Translations under genes and position numbers: made by a program
Notes under the pieces: generated by a model
Databases searched by the model: none
What the model saw: the letters and a program-made list of their open reading frames with translations, nothing else
Told to the model about the DNA's origin: nothing
In this document: positions 45,411 through 58,800 of the stretch, piece after piece
Numbering within the stretch: the first letter of the stretch is position 1
Layout of the letters: the number at the start of each line of letters is the position of its first letter
Origin: Xenoacremonium recifei
Lineage: Eukaryota > Ascomycota > Sordariomycetes > Hypocreales > Nectriaceae
Assembly: GCA_012184525.1 (NCBI GenBank)
Contig: WOFQ01000003.1
Location: forward strand, 558,001-622,000
Direction of reading: 5' to 3'
DNA length: 64,000 bases

Positions 45411-48400
45411 TTGCTGCAGCATTTGTGCAAATTAACGCCGACGGACACATGGTCTGGATATTCGCATCTTTTTCGATGACCTATCTCTTCCAAGTTTGGT
45501 GAAGAGCGGATAATACATGATAAGGTCTTGGCAACGCTCCTTCAAAAGAGACGACCGGGAGAGCGAACATCAATTAAGGGAAAGCACTGTGTATACTTTC
45601 CAGTCATTCTTCACAGTGAGCTGTCTCATCAGCTCAACGAGCTTCCGTGTCGCCTATAAGTGTAGCTGCAACGGTGATCTAAGGACGGATGCACAGTCCG
45701 CCAGCCCAGAAAAGTATCATCTGAAGCATTGCTTTCGTATATAGTCGCGAGGTCGGGAACATACACTGATGGCGCTCTATATATGAGTCCTCAGTAGGAC
45801 TTCGTAGGTTGGCACATCGATCCAGCCCCTGACCCAGTCAACGAAGCCAACATGAGAGACACCAGGCTTGCCGAGAACCTCGACGAGATTGCCAGCGTTG
45901 TTAGGGCGAGTTCGCGTCATCTTTCTCGGCTCTTGCGAGCCCCAAGAGCAAAGCAAGGGACAGTGAAATCGACATCCTGCAAAAGAAAACGATGTTGCGG
46001 GAGGAAAAAACAGAGCGGTACTGTGTATCGCAAGCCGGGATGCGCCAGCCAAGTCACACTGAAGGCATGGATGCCACGCAGTATTCCAGTGATTCTGCTG
46101 GTTAAATATATTCATATTTTGGCAGGGCTAGAAAATATGTAGTGATATCTGTAGGGCTCAATTGAGCTTTCCTCGTGACGAGTGTGCAGTGCGTCGTGAC
46201 GCAATGGACCATCGAAGTCGTGTGCCGCGCGCCGAGGCTCGACAAGTATACTGGACCTATCACAGAGGTAACAAATCCTCCAATGCTGAACATGACAGGA
46301 ATCACCGTTGTTACGGCCCTAGACGCCGCTGGGGACGACATTGTGAACCGCGGCAGCTGGGAGTGGGACGCTGCAATGCAGGAAGGAAATGGGCAGAAAG
46401 TAATAATCTTATACGCGCGGTCACGAAGAGGGAGTCCGACCGTCTGGGAAAGGAACGAGGTGATGTAAAAGGATGAAAATTGGCCTTGGAACAGTGAACC
46501 CTAGCTTCAACTCGAGCGGGTTGACTGGTTGTGACCTCTCCGCCCCGAGAACAGTAGCGCTAGATTATAAAAATTCAAGACCCGACGGATCGGAGACGAC
46601 GAGGACGCCCATTCATCGCCGATGCCTTCGTAACATCAGAACATAGTAGTCCTCCCACATCTAGTTCAAATGAGTATATATATAAAGTTCCACTCAGGTC
46701 CATGCCCTCTGGGAAAGACATATCGGGGACGCGCCATGGGTGTTCTGATAGATGAGAAGCAATTAGGTCCATGCTTTCTGCTCCTCTCTTCATTCAAAAC
46801 ACAAAGGTCAGTAGTCTTTGGTCGCCGCCTATAGCGAGAATTGGTGGCGATCGACATGACTTATACGAGTCAATGTTCTTCAACATGGTACATGCATTCT
46901 TCGCTCTGGTCCCAATTTCGTCGCCACGGAGAGCAAAGTCATTAGTGTGAGTGTTATCATATGACAGATAATGCTCTGTATGGTTTATTTTGACCCAGGC
47001 CATTCAGTCGGAGGCCGACGAAAGTTTCGGGTAGCAAAGACGCCCTGGTTGCTTCATAGCGGCGGATGTCAGTTCCTCAGCCTCAAAAGGAACATTATAG
47101 TCAGTGATTCTGACACCCTTCCGGAAATATTATTTCCCCTTTGTGTTTCAATAGATCGAGGGGCATTTCGAGCCACAGTCTTAAGCGCCGTAGGTCCCCA
47201 TATATCGCCCATCTGATTGGGATCGATTGGGATCAATTGTGATCGAATCGTCCAGACGAGGACGAAGCTGCTCCAAATCTCTATACAGAAGTCAAGGCAT
47301 TGATTGGATTGCACGGAATAGAGCCAACACCAAGCCAAGTCTGAACGGTTTCTGTATGCTTCCTCAGAGATACAAGGTATTCCGAGTCTGGTGCTAGAGC
47401 TGCAACGCTACAAGCCCGAAGTAGAAAGACGCGAAGTGGTCGGGTTATTGTCGTAATAAAAGAGAACCGAGGAGTCATGGCTTGGGGAATCGTCAAACTT
47501 TTAGCGAGCCGTTATATGCGTATATAAATGAAGATGTAAAAGGAGAAAGGTCTGGATGACAAGGTGCCCACGGCGTGCCGATTCCTGGCTTGCGGGTTGA
47601 GGTTGTATCTCGAACCAGCCCGAGCGCCAGAGCCAAGAGGAGAACAAACCATGAGTTCTCTCCAGGACTTGCTACCTAGTCAAGATGACGTGTATGCAGT
47701 GTCCAAGTAAATCGCAGTAGCTTTCGCGACGCCATCCAGACTACGAAGGGATGTATGTTCGAACCAGACATCTGAGACTGGACCACGCTTTCGAGGATCT
47801 TCCGATTTTTGTCAAGGACCTCTATACTGACTATGTCAGTACTGTATATAATTGAGATGTTGATGAAACAAGAAATTTCCAGGAGAAGATTCTCAAGAGC
47901 TGATTTAAATAGACGTCGGGAGGGTGTTTGCATAGAATGTCTGGAGTGAGTCAGATGGCATCACGATTGCACTGAGCTCAAGTTTGGCATTGAAGTTGTT
48001 GAGAAAACAAACCAGTTAGACAACCATCGAAACAAGCCCCTCCAAGCAGTAAAGCAGCTTGTTAGCAACTCTCAACAACACGAAATCACCGCCAAACCGT
48101 CCCTCAAAGCTCACCACTCTTCGGCGCCGAGCGGAACCCCCGAAGCGGCAGCTGAACAAGCCAAAACCCCCCCAAGTGGGTTTCTCATCCCCCCGGCACC
48201 GCCGAATGTCGAGCAGCGACTCGTGCGGCTAAACAGCCTCTCCACAGAATCGCCGACCGCCCGATTCTCATGACGGCGGCAAAGCACGAGATCAGGATTA
48301 AACCTGGTGGGGAGATTGGACGTCAAATACAGGTGAGGAGGGGGCGGGAAGGATGAGGGAAAGGACACGAGGTCGGGCTTTCTGGAGGGAGGAATTCTCT

Positions 48401-48640
48401 CTTCTTGACTTATATTGGTTGCTGGACGCTTTGCAAGTTCAACACCTGGATATACATCCAGACGCATGTGAGAGACGCAGCCAGACGTCACAGAACAGCA
48501 TCAGACGTCATTCTCCCGAGACCCTGGAATTGGATCCACGAGGGGCAACTGCGGGGTATTATTATCTTCAACAGTTGCCAGAGCTCAAAACACCAGAAAC
48601 ATAACATCTACAGAGTCAACTCAACTCAACTCAACTCGCC
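45411..48640. other. Gene-poor region left of galactokinase
   Basis: Short frames only. One at 46175-46468 on the plus strand (97 codons, containing GITVVTALDAAGDDIVNRGS) reads like protein but has no recognised motif. The last 400 bases are the galactokinase promoter and leader, ending in a (TCAAC)4 run at about 48616-48636, just before the ATG. Confidence 0.35.
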
Positions 48641-50268
48641 ATGTCCGGCCCCGTCCCCGTCGCGAGCGCCCTCGCCGACATCTACCCGTCCGCCGCGCTC
48701 GCATCCGAAGCCCCGCGATGGAATCACCTGCTCACCACCTTCGAAGCCACATACGGCCACCCGGCCACCTTCGTCGCGCGCTCGCCCGGCCGCGTCAACA
48801 TCATCGGCGAGCACATCGACTACTCGCTATACTCGGTGCTGCCCATGGCCATCACGGCGGACGCGCTCCTCGCAGTCTGCGCTTCGCCCGTGAGCGCCGA
48901 TGCCACGACGTTCAAGATCCGCATCGCCAACGTCGAGGGCGACAAGTTCGCGCCGGGCGAGTTTGATATCCCGATTGGAGGCGATGTGGACATCGATGCG
49001 ACCAAGTTTGAGTGGACGAATTACTTCAAGAGCGGGCTGCGGGGCGTGTTGAAGCTGTTGAGGGAGAAGCATGGCGAGGGCTTCAGGGCGTGCAATATGG
49101 AGCTGCTCATGGACGGGAATGTGCCCGTGGGAGGAGGCTTGAGCTCCAGCGCGGCTGTGGTGAGTGCGAGCTCGTTGGCGGTTATGGTTGCGAACGGCGA
49201 GGAGGCGGTGGACAAGAAGGAGTTGACTGAGCTCGCCATCGTAAGTGAGCGAGCTGTGGGAGTCAACTCGGGCGGGTAAGAACACCATTCCCAGATATGA
49301 CATTCAGCAACTGACATCTTCACAGCATGGACCAGGCAGCTTCAGTCTTCTCGGAGAACGGTGCCGCTCTCTTCGTCTCCTTCAGCCCAACGCTGGCAGC
49401 CCGGCCCGTGAAGTTCCCTCCAACCCATCCCGAGCTCTGCTTCGTCATTGCCCAGTCGTTCGTCACCTCGAACAAGCAGGTCACCGGGCCCATCCACTAC
49501 AACCTCCGAGTAGTTGAGTGCAGCATGGCCGCCGCCTACCTCAACGCCGTGCTGAACCCGCCGGGAACTGAGCTGCCCACCGACGCCGGACCTCTGGGCA
49601 TCAGTCTGCAGGGCTTCCACGAGACGTACTTCTACCATCTCAGCGGCACCGACTACTCAGCCGCCAAGAGCGTCACCAAGGAGGAGGAGCTGGAGAAGTT
49701 GCTGGAGGTCGTCAAGAACACACTTACACAGGAGGAGGGCTACACGCGCGAGGAGGTCGCCAAGGTGCTCAACATCACTGTCCCGGAACTCGAGGCACGC
49801 TTCATGTCTCGCCTCCCCGTGCGTGCCGAGCGCTTCAAGCTGCGCCAACGCTGCCTGCACGTCTTCGCCGAGGCCCTGCGCGTGCTGCGCTTCCTCACGC
49901 TCCTTGAACAACCAGTGCACACGGGGGCCACGGACACAACGGCCTTCAACACACAACTGGGCGACCTGCTCAATGCCACGCAGGACTCATGCCGCGACCT
50001 TTACGAGTGCAGCTGCCCAGAGCTCGACGAGATCTGCCGCATTGCACGCGCCGCGGGGGCATACGGCTCGCGCGTGACGGGCGCCGGCTGGGGCGGATGC
50101 AGCGTGCACTTGGTCCCTGCGGATCGCGTGGCGGCGGTGAAGGAGGCGCTGGAGAAGGAATACTACAAGGGGATGGCGTTGACGGAGGAGCAGAAGGAAC
50201 ATGCTGTGGTGGTGAGTCGGCCGGCAACAGGGAGTGCAACGTACTTTGTCAAGGACGGGGTCCGGTAA
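48641..50268 (+). CDS. GAL1: Galactokinase
   Basis: Model join(48641..49275, 49326..50268), 525 aa, with a 50-nt intron inside VNSGG^MDQAASVF. GHMP-kinase motifs are in order: the galactokinase signature GRVNIIGEHIDY at 50-61, the ATP-binding GGGLSSSAA near 165, and the C-terminal VTGAGWGGCSVHLV. The enzyme phosphorylates D-galactose to galactose-1-phosphate in the cytosol, the first committed step of the Leloir pathway. Length fits fungal Gal1 proteins. No other Leloir genes are adjacent, as is usual in filamentous fungi. The 5' half is strongly C-ending in codon choice, consistent with good expression. Confidence 0.95.
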
Positions 50269-53200
50269 GTCTTGGCCAAGGCGGACGTCGGGGAACAATA
50301 ATCAGGGGCCGAGTTTCCTGTCTAGATTTTGAGTGAGGAAGGACTTTTGACCAGGCGTTGCAAATGGGTGTAAGCCATATGAAATGAAAAAGGGGTTTTG
50401 GGCAAATGGGTGCCTTCAGCTTTGATGGTGACACTTCCTCGCGATATTCCGACGCAGGGGTTTCTTGGCCCGAATATTCCGGCGCTTCACGAAAATCATT
50501 GCTTCAAGAACGCAAGGATGCAAGTTGAGACGTAGTCCAGAGCTCTGTCATCACCTGCAACTAGGACAGACAGATTCACGAGCTTGACGTCGTCACACGC
50601 CAGGGGTACGGTGTGCCTGACTCGCCAACAAGAGCTTCCGTAGCCCTTCTGGAAGACTGCGCGCGGGAAGGGAACCCCAAGCCCTGCATGGAAGCGCTGT
50701 GGAAGCTGCTTGCGGGCGCAACGAAACTACCTGGGTCAGATTGATGATGGTTCGCAGCCGCATTGAAGCAAGACACTGGCTATTGCACGACTTTTCGCGA
50801 ATTATTCAGCGATTCCTGACAGTGATGGTGCAATTGTTGGCCTGCGAGGTTCTGGTAATTGTCCCTACGTAATAGCAATACACCATGCAGACGACAGGTG
50901 CGTCAATTGCAGGAGCCCAAAGGCCAGGGTGCTCTGCTGCCGATTCCCTTTCGAGAGCCTGCCAATGTGCATCTCTGCGAGGAGACCATTGGCTCTGTCC
51001 GCCGTTCAGGGGTCGGGCTGTGCATGCGTTCCCTCCTCATAGCTCCTCCGTAGACGTGGCGATGAGGGCATGATAAGGTTGCGGGCTACGGAGCTATTGG
51101 AGCGGGTGAGATGAGATGACCTCGGCTCCATGATGCCACCGATGGGTCGTCTTTGTGACGATGCTCTTCCCCAGACTGAAGCGCAGATACAAGAACTGCT
51201 GCCCGCCAGCACGAGCCCTTCAAGCAGTCAGCAGACCGAGCAGAGAAATCTCTGTGCAGTCATGAACAACGAGATCGCCGCGACGTCTCATTCATGTGTC
51301 AGCGCACGCAGTCATCACAGCTGCAGCGAACAGGGTTCACGCCGGCTCACCCCCAGCAGCCAATGGCGGCGGCGCAGGCGATAACGCGCCGTTTCCGTAG
51401 TTCTGGGACTGGACCAGAAAGATACAGATGGGCCTCTTATCAACGGAAGTGATTAATGGGGCGGGGGTAGGGCTGATTGGGTAGCCATGTCTCGTGTTTT
51501 CGTGCGTGCTGCTGCACGTCTTGATTAAGTGCCATGGCGATATATTGCTTGTGACTGATATAGGGAGGTCGGAGCCGGGTGTAGGGCGTTGATCATGTAT
51601 GATGTTGAACGGATTTTGACTCTGGATAATGAAGAGGATCAGCAGGGACACTGATATCGAAAACGGCCGAGATGAACGAGGCGTCGGCAGGCCCCCCACG
51701 GGCGAAAAACAGCATCACCAAAGCTTGGGTCAGTCAGGCCAGGTCTCACCTCGGAACCGTCCCTGCAGAGGGGTCTGAGAGTCCCTGTCGCGTCATCACC
51801 ACCAGCAGCGTTCTTCGTTCGCCTCACTCCACCACTCCGCTCCATCTTTCTCCAGACGGGAACTCGTCCACGTCCATCTTCAGATGGCATCATGGAGAAC
51901 CCATCATGGTGGTCCCGACGGCTCTTCCCTAGCAGGTGTGTCTCGCGAGTCTCGACCAATTTGGCAGCGGGGGAGCATTTTGCATCACGAGATGCTTTCA
52001 CCTAAGAAACCCTTCAGTGTAGGTGCTCTCAGCGCTAACCCCCCTTTTGCGCCGGGGGATCATCCACGAAGCCAGCGGTGGCCCAGGCGCTCCACCGGGA
52101 CGGAGGCTCTGAGGATCAACGGTTCGTTGTGCATCGCGGGACGACGTTCGGAAGAACGGACAAGTGGTGCAGATTTTTCTTCTTCGAATGCAAGGTTTGG
52201 TCTGCAAGGTGATGGACAGGGTAATTGATATTTGCTTTTGGCTGCTGATAGATGGACCCGGTCCCGGGATCGGGTTTTGCTGGAACATCTTGATCCTTGT
52301 CTCTCTGGTTGGCGTCTTGGTTTGCGTGCAGCAGGTGGCTATAGGCAACTAACGAGTCCTCAGCGTATGTGGCGTGCGCCGGGCTGGGCTGGAATCGGAG
52401 CGAGGTGAGATCCAGGCTAGGTCACGGTGAAGGAAGCCATCGAGAGACGCTGAGCCTCCCGTGTCGTCCTATCAGAGTTTCTTGTAGTGCTCGGAGCGCG
52501 TTGCATCCGTCAGGTCGTCATCGTTCTAGAGCGTCATCTACGGAGAGTCAGCGCAAGCCATCCAGCGATATCTCGGTCACTCTGTGCCGCTAATCTGTCA
52601 CTGCGAACAGGGCCTGGAGAGCCACTAGCGGGCCGGGATATGTGTGGATGCCCGATTGAGAGCACAGCCCTCTGCTCGATCTTTGGGCCGGGGGCAGACA
52701 GGGCAGGCAGCTCAACCACCGCGAGGTTCAGGTTCCCGGGAAGAGCATCTCAAGATCTTCTTGTGAATAGCAACGAGACGCCCGCACTAGTGGAGATCCC
52801 GTCTCGGCAGCGAACCGCCAGATGCAGGTCCCTGTGAGTGGTGCTCAGGAACAGAGATGGTGACGGTGATGGTGAGGATGTAAAGTATGGAGTTGTGCGC
52901 GAGGCCCCAGGCAGGGCAGCAGCACCTCAGCCACGGCAACCGCGATGCATCACGACTTGCACCTTCCCTCCCACCACGCACGCCGGGAGAGGGCCAGGCC
53001 ACGTGCTTGCCAGGAGGCAAAGTGGAAGTCCGTCCGCTTGGACATGCATCCATCCATCTTCCATGATCTTGACTTTCACTTAGTCAATGCTTCAGTCAGC
53101 ACCAGCTCCAGCACCACCACGCTTCTCGACCCGGGCCCTATTGCCCAGTCCATTCCTCCTCCGCCGCCTGGCCGCTGGCCTGTCTCTGGCTCGCCCTGGT

Positions 53201-53908
53201 TCGCTCCCGCCGCAGACTCCCCGGCGCCGTGGCCCGTCCGCTTCAGAAGCCCGCCAGCATCGCCTCGCCTCGCCTCGCCTTATCGCCCACGCCGTGCCTT
53301 GCAAGCTACGGACGGTCCCCTTTCGTCTTACCCTACCAAAACCGTCTCGTCTCTAGTGGTCGCTGTCTCACGCGGCTGCCCACTCTCGTATCTCTACCCC
53401 AGAGTGCTCCAGCAGTCCTCCTCTCGCGTCGCGTCCCGCTATCTCCCATATCAGCCCCCCTGCTCCGGCTTGTCATTTGCAATTGGAATCCAATCGCAAT
53501 CCGAATCAATCCTCAACTCGCCGGCGCAGCCAAGGCGTCTTTTCCCTCTGCCTCCGCCTCTCTCCCCCTCCCCTCCCATTCCTTTTCCTTTCCTTCTCTG
53601 CCCTCCTGCCAAGACTCGCTGCCCTTGGTCCATTCCTTTTTCGCCTCGTGCTAAGTCAGCCACACTTATTCGAGACACCCTCCACTACTGCCATCCTTTC
53701 GCCTCACTCACTCACTTCTCTCTTCTATCATTTCACAACCAACCACGCTCGACGGCCCGTCCGTTGATTTCTTCCAACCTGGCCTCCCAATAGTCAGGGC
53801 CTCCCCCCAGGAAAAAAGAGGGCTTCGGGGTTCTTTTCCTGGGTCTCCACCAAACCCCCCAATCCCATAAATCCCCAAAGATACACAAAGAGAAACCCAC
53901 TCTCGACC
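50269..53908. other. Long intergenic region and leader of the first C2H2 gene
   Basis: 3.6 kb without a supported gene. From about 53090 to 53890 the plus strand is strongly pyrimidine-rich. Long frames there (for example 52945-53793) are Pro/Ser-rich and look like a by-product of composition. This is probably promoter plus a long transcribed leader of the zinc-finger gene. Confidence 0.4.
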
Positions 53909-55872
53909 ATGGCTCCGGACTCGTGGGCCGAAGCCGACGGCCTACCGCAGGACCAACAGCAGCAGAATCAACTCCAGCAGCAACCGCAACTTCAGCAACA
54001 GCAGCAGCAGTCTGCGGCCTCAACCATGGCTCAACAGGACGACTCACTGGACCGCCAGCTGCTGCGCCATCTGATGCGTCGCTATGGCCGCGACGGCATC
54101 ACTCAGCTCATGGACGAAGAGGCAGGGTCATCAGGATTGTCATGTGAGTAAATTTCTGTCTCCTCTTCTCTGCATCTGTATGAGATGTCTTTGAGTGCTT
54201 GTTTGCTTGCATGGCTTTCACATGTGCATGTATGAGAATATATGTGTCTGTGTCTATGTCAGTGTATGAGTGTGTGTTACTGTTCCCTCTGGGCAAAATG
54301 ACCGGGATTCTTCTACTGGCTCGTGTCGTTGCGACGTTGTCACTGACCAGGCATGCTTGCCTCTTCTCTGCAGTCAACGACCGGGCCTCCATCATTTCGT
54401 CCAGCACATACTCATCCGTCAAATCGGAAGATGCTCCCAGCGTCTTCGATGCCGCTAGTATTCGCACCTTCTCCTCCGACGCCTCGTCCGTCACTGGCAG
54501 CATCATCTCCAACATGTCAGCGCGCACCGCCAAGTTCCTCAGTCGAAAGAGCCAGTCCAGCCCTGCACCTGCTGCCAAGCAGTCCGTACAGCTCGACAAC
54601 AACTCCTCGACCGAATCTGCCGCCGCCGCCGCGAATGCGTCCAAGCAAAAAGGCTCCTTTACGTGCGGCTTCTGCAAGGAGGAAGACATCCAGAAGACGT
54701 GCACCCGCAAGAACGATCTCAAGCGCCACATGGAGGATTTCCATAACATGAATGCCCAGTGGTATTGTCGAAATCGGGGCTGTGGCATGGTCTTCGACTG
54801 GCAGACGGCTTACAAGACTCATCTGAAGCAAGCCCACAGTGGTGCCCGTGCGACGCTCGACGACGCAAAGGTCAGCCTCTGTCCGCAGACAGTTTTCGCC
54901 TGCGGCTTTGAGAACTGTATCCAGGTCTTTGAAGCGCCCAGTGACGACGAGGCCGATTCTGTTTTCAAGGAGTATGTGAGCCACATTGTGAAGCACTTCG
55001 ACGAGGGATCCAGCAGTGGAGAATGGACTTACTCTGCGAGGATGCGCAACCTGCTACGGCAGTCCGGTGTGATAAGAGCCTGGACCAACTCGTCATGGCC
55101 AGAGGCGGAGCGCAACCGGTTGCGGTGGCATCCGCAGTCCAGTGGGATCCTCCGGAAGCGACTGGAGACGAGGCATCTTGGCGACCTTGCCATGCTGGTC
55201 CAGTACGCAATTGCCCTGGGCTCGGATCCCTCAACGATCCAGGGGTACCGGGAAGATTTCATCATTCCTATCAAGGATGAGTGTCGGCAGTCAATTCAAG
55301 GCCATAAGAACCGTGGTCGACTGCCGCAAGCACAGCCAGCCCCTGAGGCGGATCCCTACCAGTTTCGCATCTCGAGAAACACCAATCCCGGACTCGCCGC
55401 CTACCTTGCGTCTCAACGCCGTGTCTACGTGCCCAATCCAGGCCCAGTTCGAGCCGGACGGTCCGCTCGTCCTCCTAGGAGAACAATGCCGGCCGCGACG
55501 CCCCCTTCGAATCCTATGCCAGCTCAGTACCGTTATGCCAACTCGCCGACGTCGCCAATGTACGATCAACAGCAACATCACCACCAGCAACAGCAACAAC
55601 AGTTTGCCATGATGTCGCAATCAAGCGGAGGTATTATTGCTGAGGACCTAAGGAGTCTACGGTCCATGGCAACAAGCAACAGCTCTGAGCAGGATATCGA
55701 AATGGGCGACGCCCAGATGGATGGCCCATATATGCACCAGCACGACTTTTCTGGACCGTACGGGGCAACAGGTATCCCGAGCCCTGCTCCCGATGGGCAG
55801 TGCCTGACGCCAACGACGACAATAGAGCAGAATATGCCTTTTGCAGCGTATGATTCTGCTCACGCCTACTAG
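53909..55872 (+). CDS. C2H2 zinc-finger protein, paralogue A
   Basis: Model join(53909..54143, 54374..55872), 577 aa, with a 230-nt TG-rich intron in phase 1. The N-terminus is Gln-rich, followed by LLRHLMRRYGRDGITQLMDE and a Ser-rich stretch. Three zinc fingers follow: a long one starting FTCGFCKEED (about 174), a canonical one in YCRNRGCGMVFDWQTAYKTH (C-x4-C-x12-H-x4-H), and a third starting FACGFENC and ending HIVKH. A conserved helical region (MRNLLRQSGVIRAW, LETRHLGDLAMLVQYAIALG) follows, then a disordered tail with poly-Gln/His. It is likely a nuclear DNA-binding regulator. The paralogue at 60652-62592 shares the layout and intron position. Function unknown. Confidence 0.85.
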
Positions 55873-58800
55873 ACCTGGGTTTGATCGATGACTTCTGTCT
55901 ATTTCCTGGATCTGGACGCCGAATGCGGATTCTGCTTCGACGACACCTGTATTACTACAACCTGATAGACTTTTTTGCGAAGCCTTGAGCTCGCAGACGA
56001 TCTCGCCAATCACCGGGAGATAACGACAAGGCCAGCATGTGCCACAACATTTTCTTGCTATATATTTCCTCATATACACGGACATCTACAAATGCTATAT
56101 GTCGGCAATGCCGCGGAAGCTACACTTTTTCCTTGTTTGTCTACTTTTATATATTGCAATACTGCGGATCAAGACACGATAGCGGTATGGTTGAGGCATG
56201 GGAATCGGAGTGCAGGACAGGGTTTGGAAAGGGTTTCCAGCCCCCAATTGCATGGATTTTTTGGAGGACACAAAAAAAAAAGGAGGATATCGTTTTTCTA
56301 GGATGGAAGGGTTTTGTCCATGCCGGAGGAAAGCTGTGCATACGATGGAGGATAGAAGCGTTTCTGGTAGTATTGATACCCCCAAGCCCGCGAGAAGAGA
56401 CTTGTTTGGCGACCGTGATTTTGCTCGCTCATATCTCGGTGACTGTGTATCTGTCAATCTTTGCTCCACTGATATATGATAGCAAGTTCCCGAGGTTGCA
56501 CGTTTGCAGGATTAGGACGTTGGCCGTTTGCATTGTCTTGTGATACGAGATGCAGACATGACATGAGACCCTGTCTGTCAAAACGCCCGATGATGTAAGA
56601 ATCTGGCACGTCAAATCAGAGTAGGACAAGATTCACGTCGCACGCCCATCATTACAACCTTGCAAATAGGCGTCTCTACGATAAGCATAAGGGTCAAGGC
56701 GGGAGCGGATGAGATGAGTTGCGTGTCTTTAGGGTAGGTTCTCCATCGCGGAGCCGTTCGGGAGTCGTTCGGGAAGCAGATATGTGCTGTGCCCTTATCA
56801 TTAGTTTCTAGCCACAGTCTCCCCACGAAGCGGCATTTGTCGAGGGCCAAGGAGGGATCAGCCGTTTGATGGTGCGGACGGGGAATAATAGGGCCTATCT
56901 CTAGGCTTGGGTCACACGGGAGGGAGGGAGGAAGGGTTGCGGGGATGAGAAGAAGCGGTTTGTGCGTTGCGTCGCGGTGGTATTAGTGAGTGTCGTGTGT
57001 GTGCTCGTGCGTTCTGGGGGTGTTGCATCAGGCATGGAGTCGCAAGGAGGCCTCGGGTTTTGAGGCTTTACATCATCTGGGCCGACGACGGGATAGGTCC
57101 AACTCGCTTGGATCCAGTTAGCGGTTGATACGGGCCAAGCAGACCAAGGCAAGACAAGACAAGGCAAGGCACGGCACAGTGGTCGGGCACGGCGAGGGCT
57201 GCCACAGCGGATGAGCCGGCTGGCTTAATTGGCTGGGCGAAGCAGGCCCGGTCCTGACTAGAGGCCTCGCCGATAAGGAGACCGGGGCGGGCAATCAGTG
57301 TGTTAGCCAGGACCGGTGCGGAGGTGCTTGGTAGAAAGGGGCAGGTCAATAGGCGGAGGACCCGTCCGGGGACCTGCATGCCTCGACACGTGGGACGGGG
57401 GCTTATGTGACTGTGGTGTTTGGTGACAGGCTGGATGAGGGCGAAGACATCTGGGAGGAGGGGGATGAAGGATGGGATCTTCGTGATGATGATATAAAAG
57501 GGGGGAGGCAGGACGGAGGAGGAGGGCAGTTTGAGGGGAGCAGGAACCTGGGGGGCCACGTGGCGAGGAGGGGGGCGGATCCGGTCCGGGGAGGAGAACG
57601 GGCTGGAGAGAGGCTTGTGAGAGCGTCGTGGAGGAGCGAGAGGCGTCAAAAGGTGTTGCGGCATGTCACTGGGAGGTGTGGTTGAGCGGCGGCGTGATAG
57701 GCTGGACTCCAGGCCATGGAACTTCGAGAGTTGTGATATGGACGTATTGGGAGTGAGGGGAAGCAGAGTCGACATGGGGACCTTTGATCGGCCTGTGATT
57801 TTGCCCTGTAAGAGAGTGTCATGCGTGCAGATGAGATGAGCCGGATGGTGTAGGTCAGACAGCGATCTCGAGAACGTTTCAAGTTCATCTCTAACACGCG
57901 CGCTGGCGCTGACAATTGCAAATAAAAATACGCGGAGGGTCAGCGGGAAGCCCTTTGGAGTAATGATTCGGAGTAACCCGACCAACAGGGACCCAAAGTC
58001 CCAGGATCAGCTTCTCTCAGCTCGACTGCCGCACTGTATGAGGACTCAATACTGCACGCACTCGTATTCATAATTGCTTTGGGCCCCGATGTACGTAGCC
58101 AGAAGGTGGCTCAGCTGAGCACGCTGGGTTGGCAATAAAACGTGTAATAATACCAGACCAGGCCATCCCGAATTGGAGACGAGAGCGAGCCGAAGATCTC
58201 TGCAGACCAGGGCCGGGATGCCATAAGCAGGGCGATGCACAGTTACATGGCCCAATCTCCAACGTGCATGTCAATTTACTTTACTTCCTGCTCAATAATG
58301 ACACAGATTAGAGATTTGCAGCAGCAAAAGCAAAAAAACAGCGGAGTGCACTGCTGCAACAGCAAATGGAGGCCCCGCGACGAGCAATGCATGACACATT
58401 GCTGGACTTGTTCTTCAGGCTAGGATTCTGGGCTAATAGCCAGAAGGAAGAGCAAAAAGAAACGTGCGTTCGGATCTTTTATCGCGTGATCCCCAGGGCC
58501 TGCGAGGCCTGCCAGTCCCAAAGAGGCATCTCCCTGCCCTGGCCTCCGCTGCTGGGCGAAATCTCCAACTCCTCAGCAGACCAGCAACCCCAACTCTGGC
58601 TCTGCGCCGGCCAACAGCCACGGATCTAACCACAGAACCTACGCCTAGTGCCCGGAATCCTTGATTGTAATGAGTTCTCGCGGGCGGAAAGAGAGTGTTT
58701 GTTTGCATGTCCCGCCACACGAACCACTTGTCATGTCAGACCAATAACGTCGGCTGGGTTTTTGCTCCGCAGTGAAGGCTCGGCAGCGTCGACGCCGTTT

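Noticed and set aside
52945..53793. 282-codon plus-strand open frame upstream of C2H2 paralogue A
   Set aside because: Lies in a pyrimidine-rich leader and several overlapping frames are open at once; the translation is compositional.
57068..57985. 305-codon minus-strand open frame
   Set aside because: Pro/Ser/Leu-rich low-complexity translation with no motif, no clear start context and skewed base composition; probably a chance frame.
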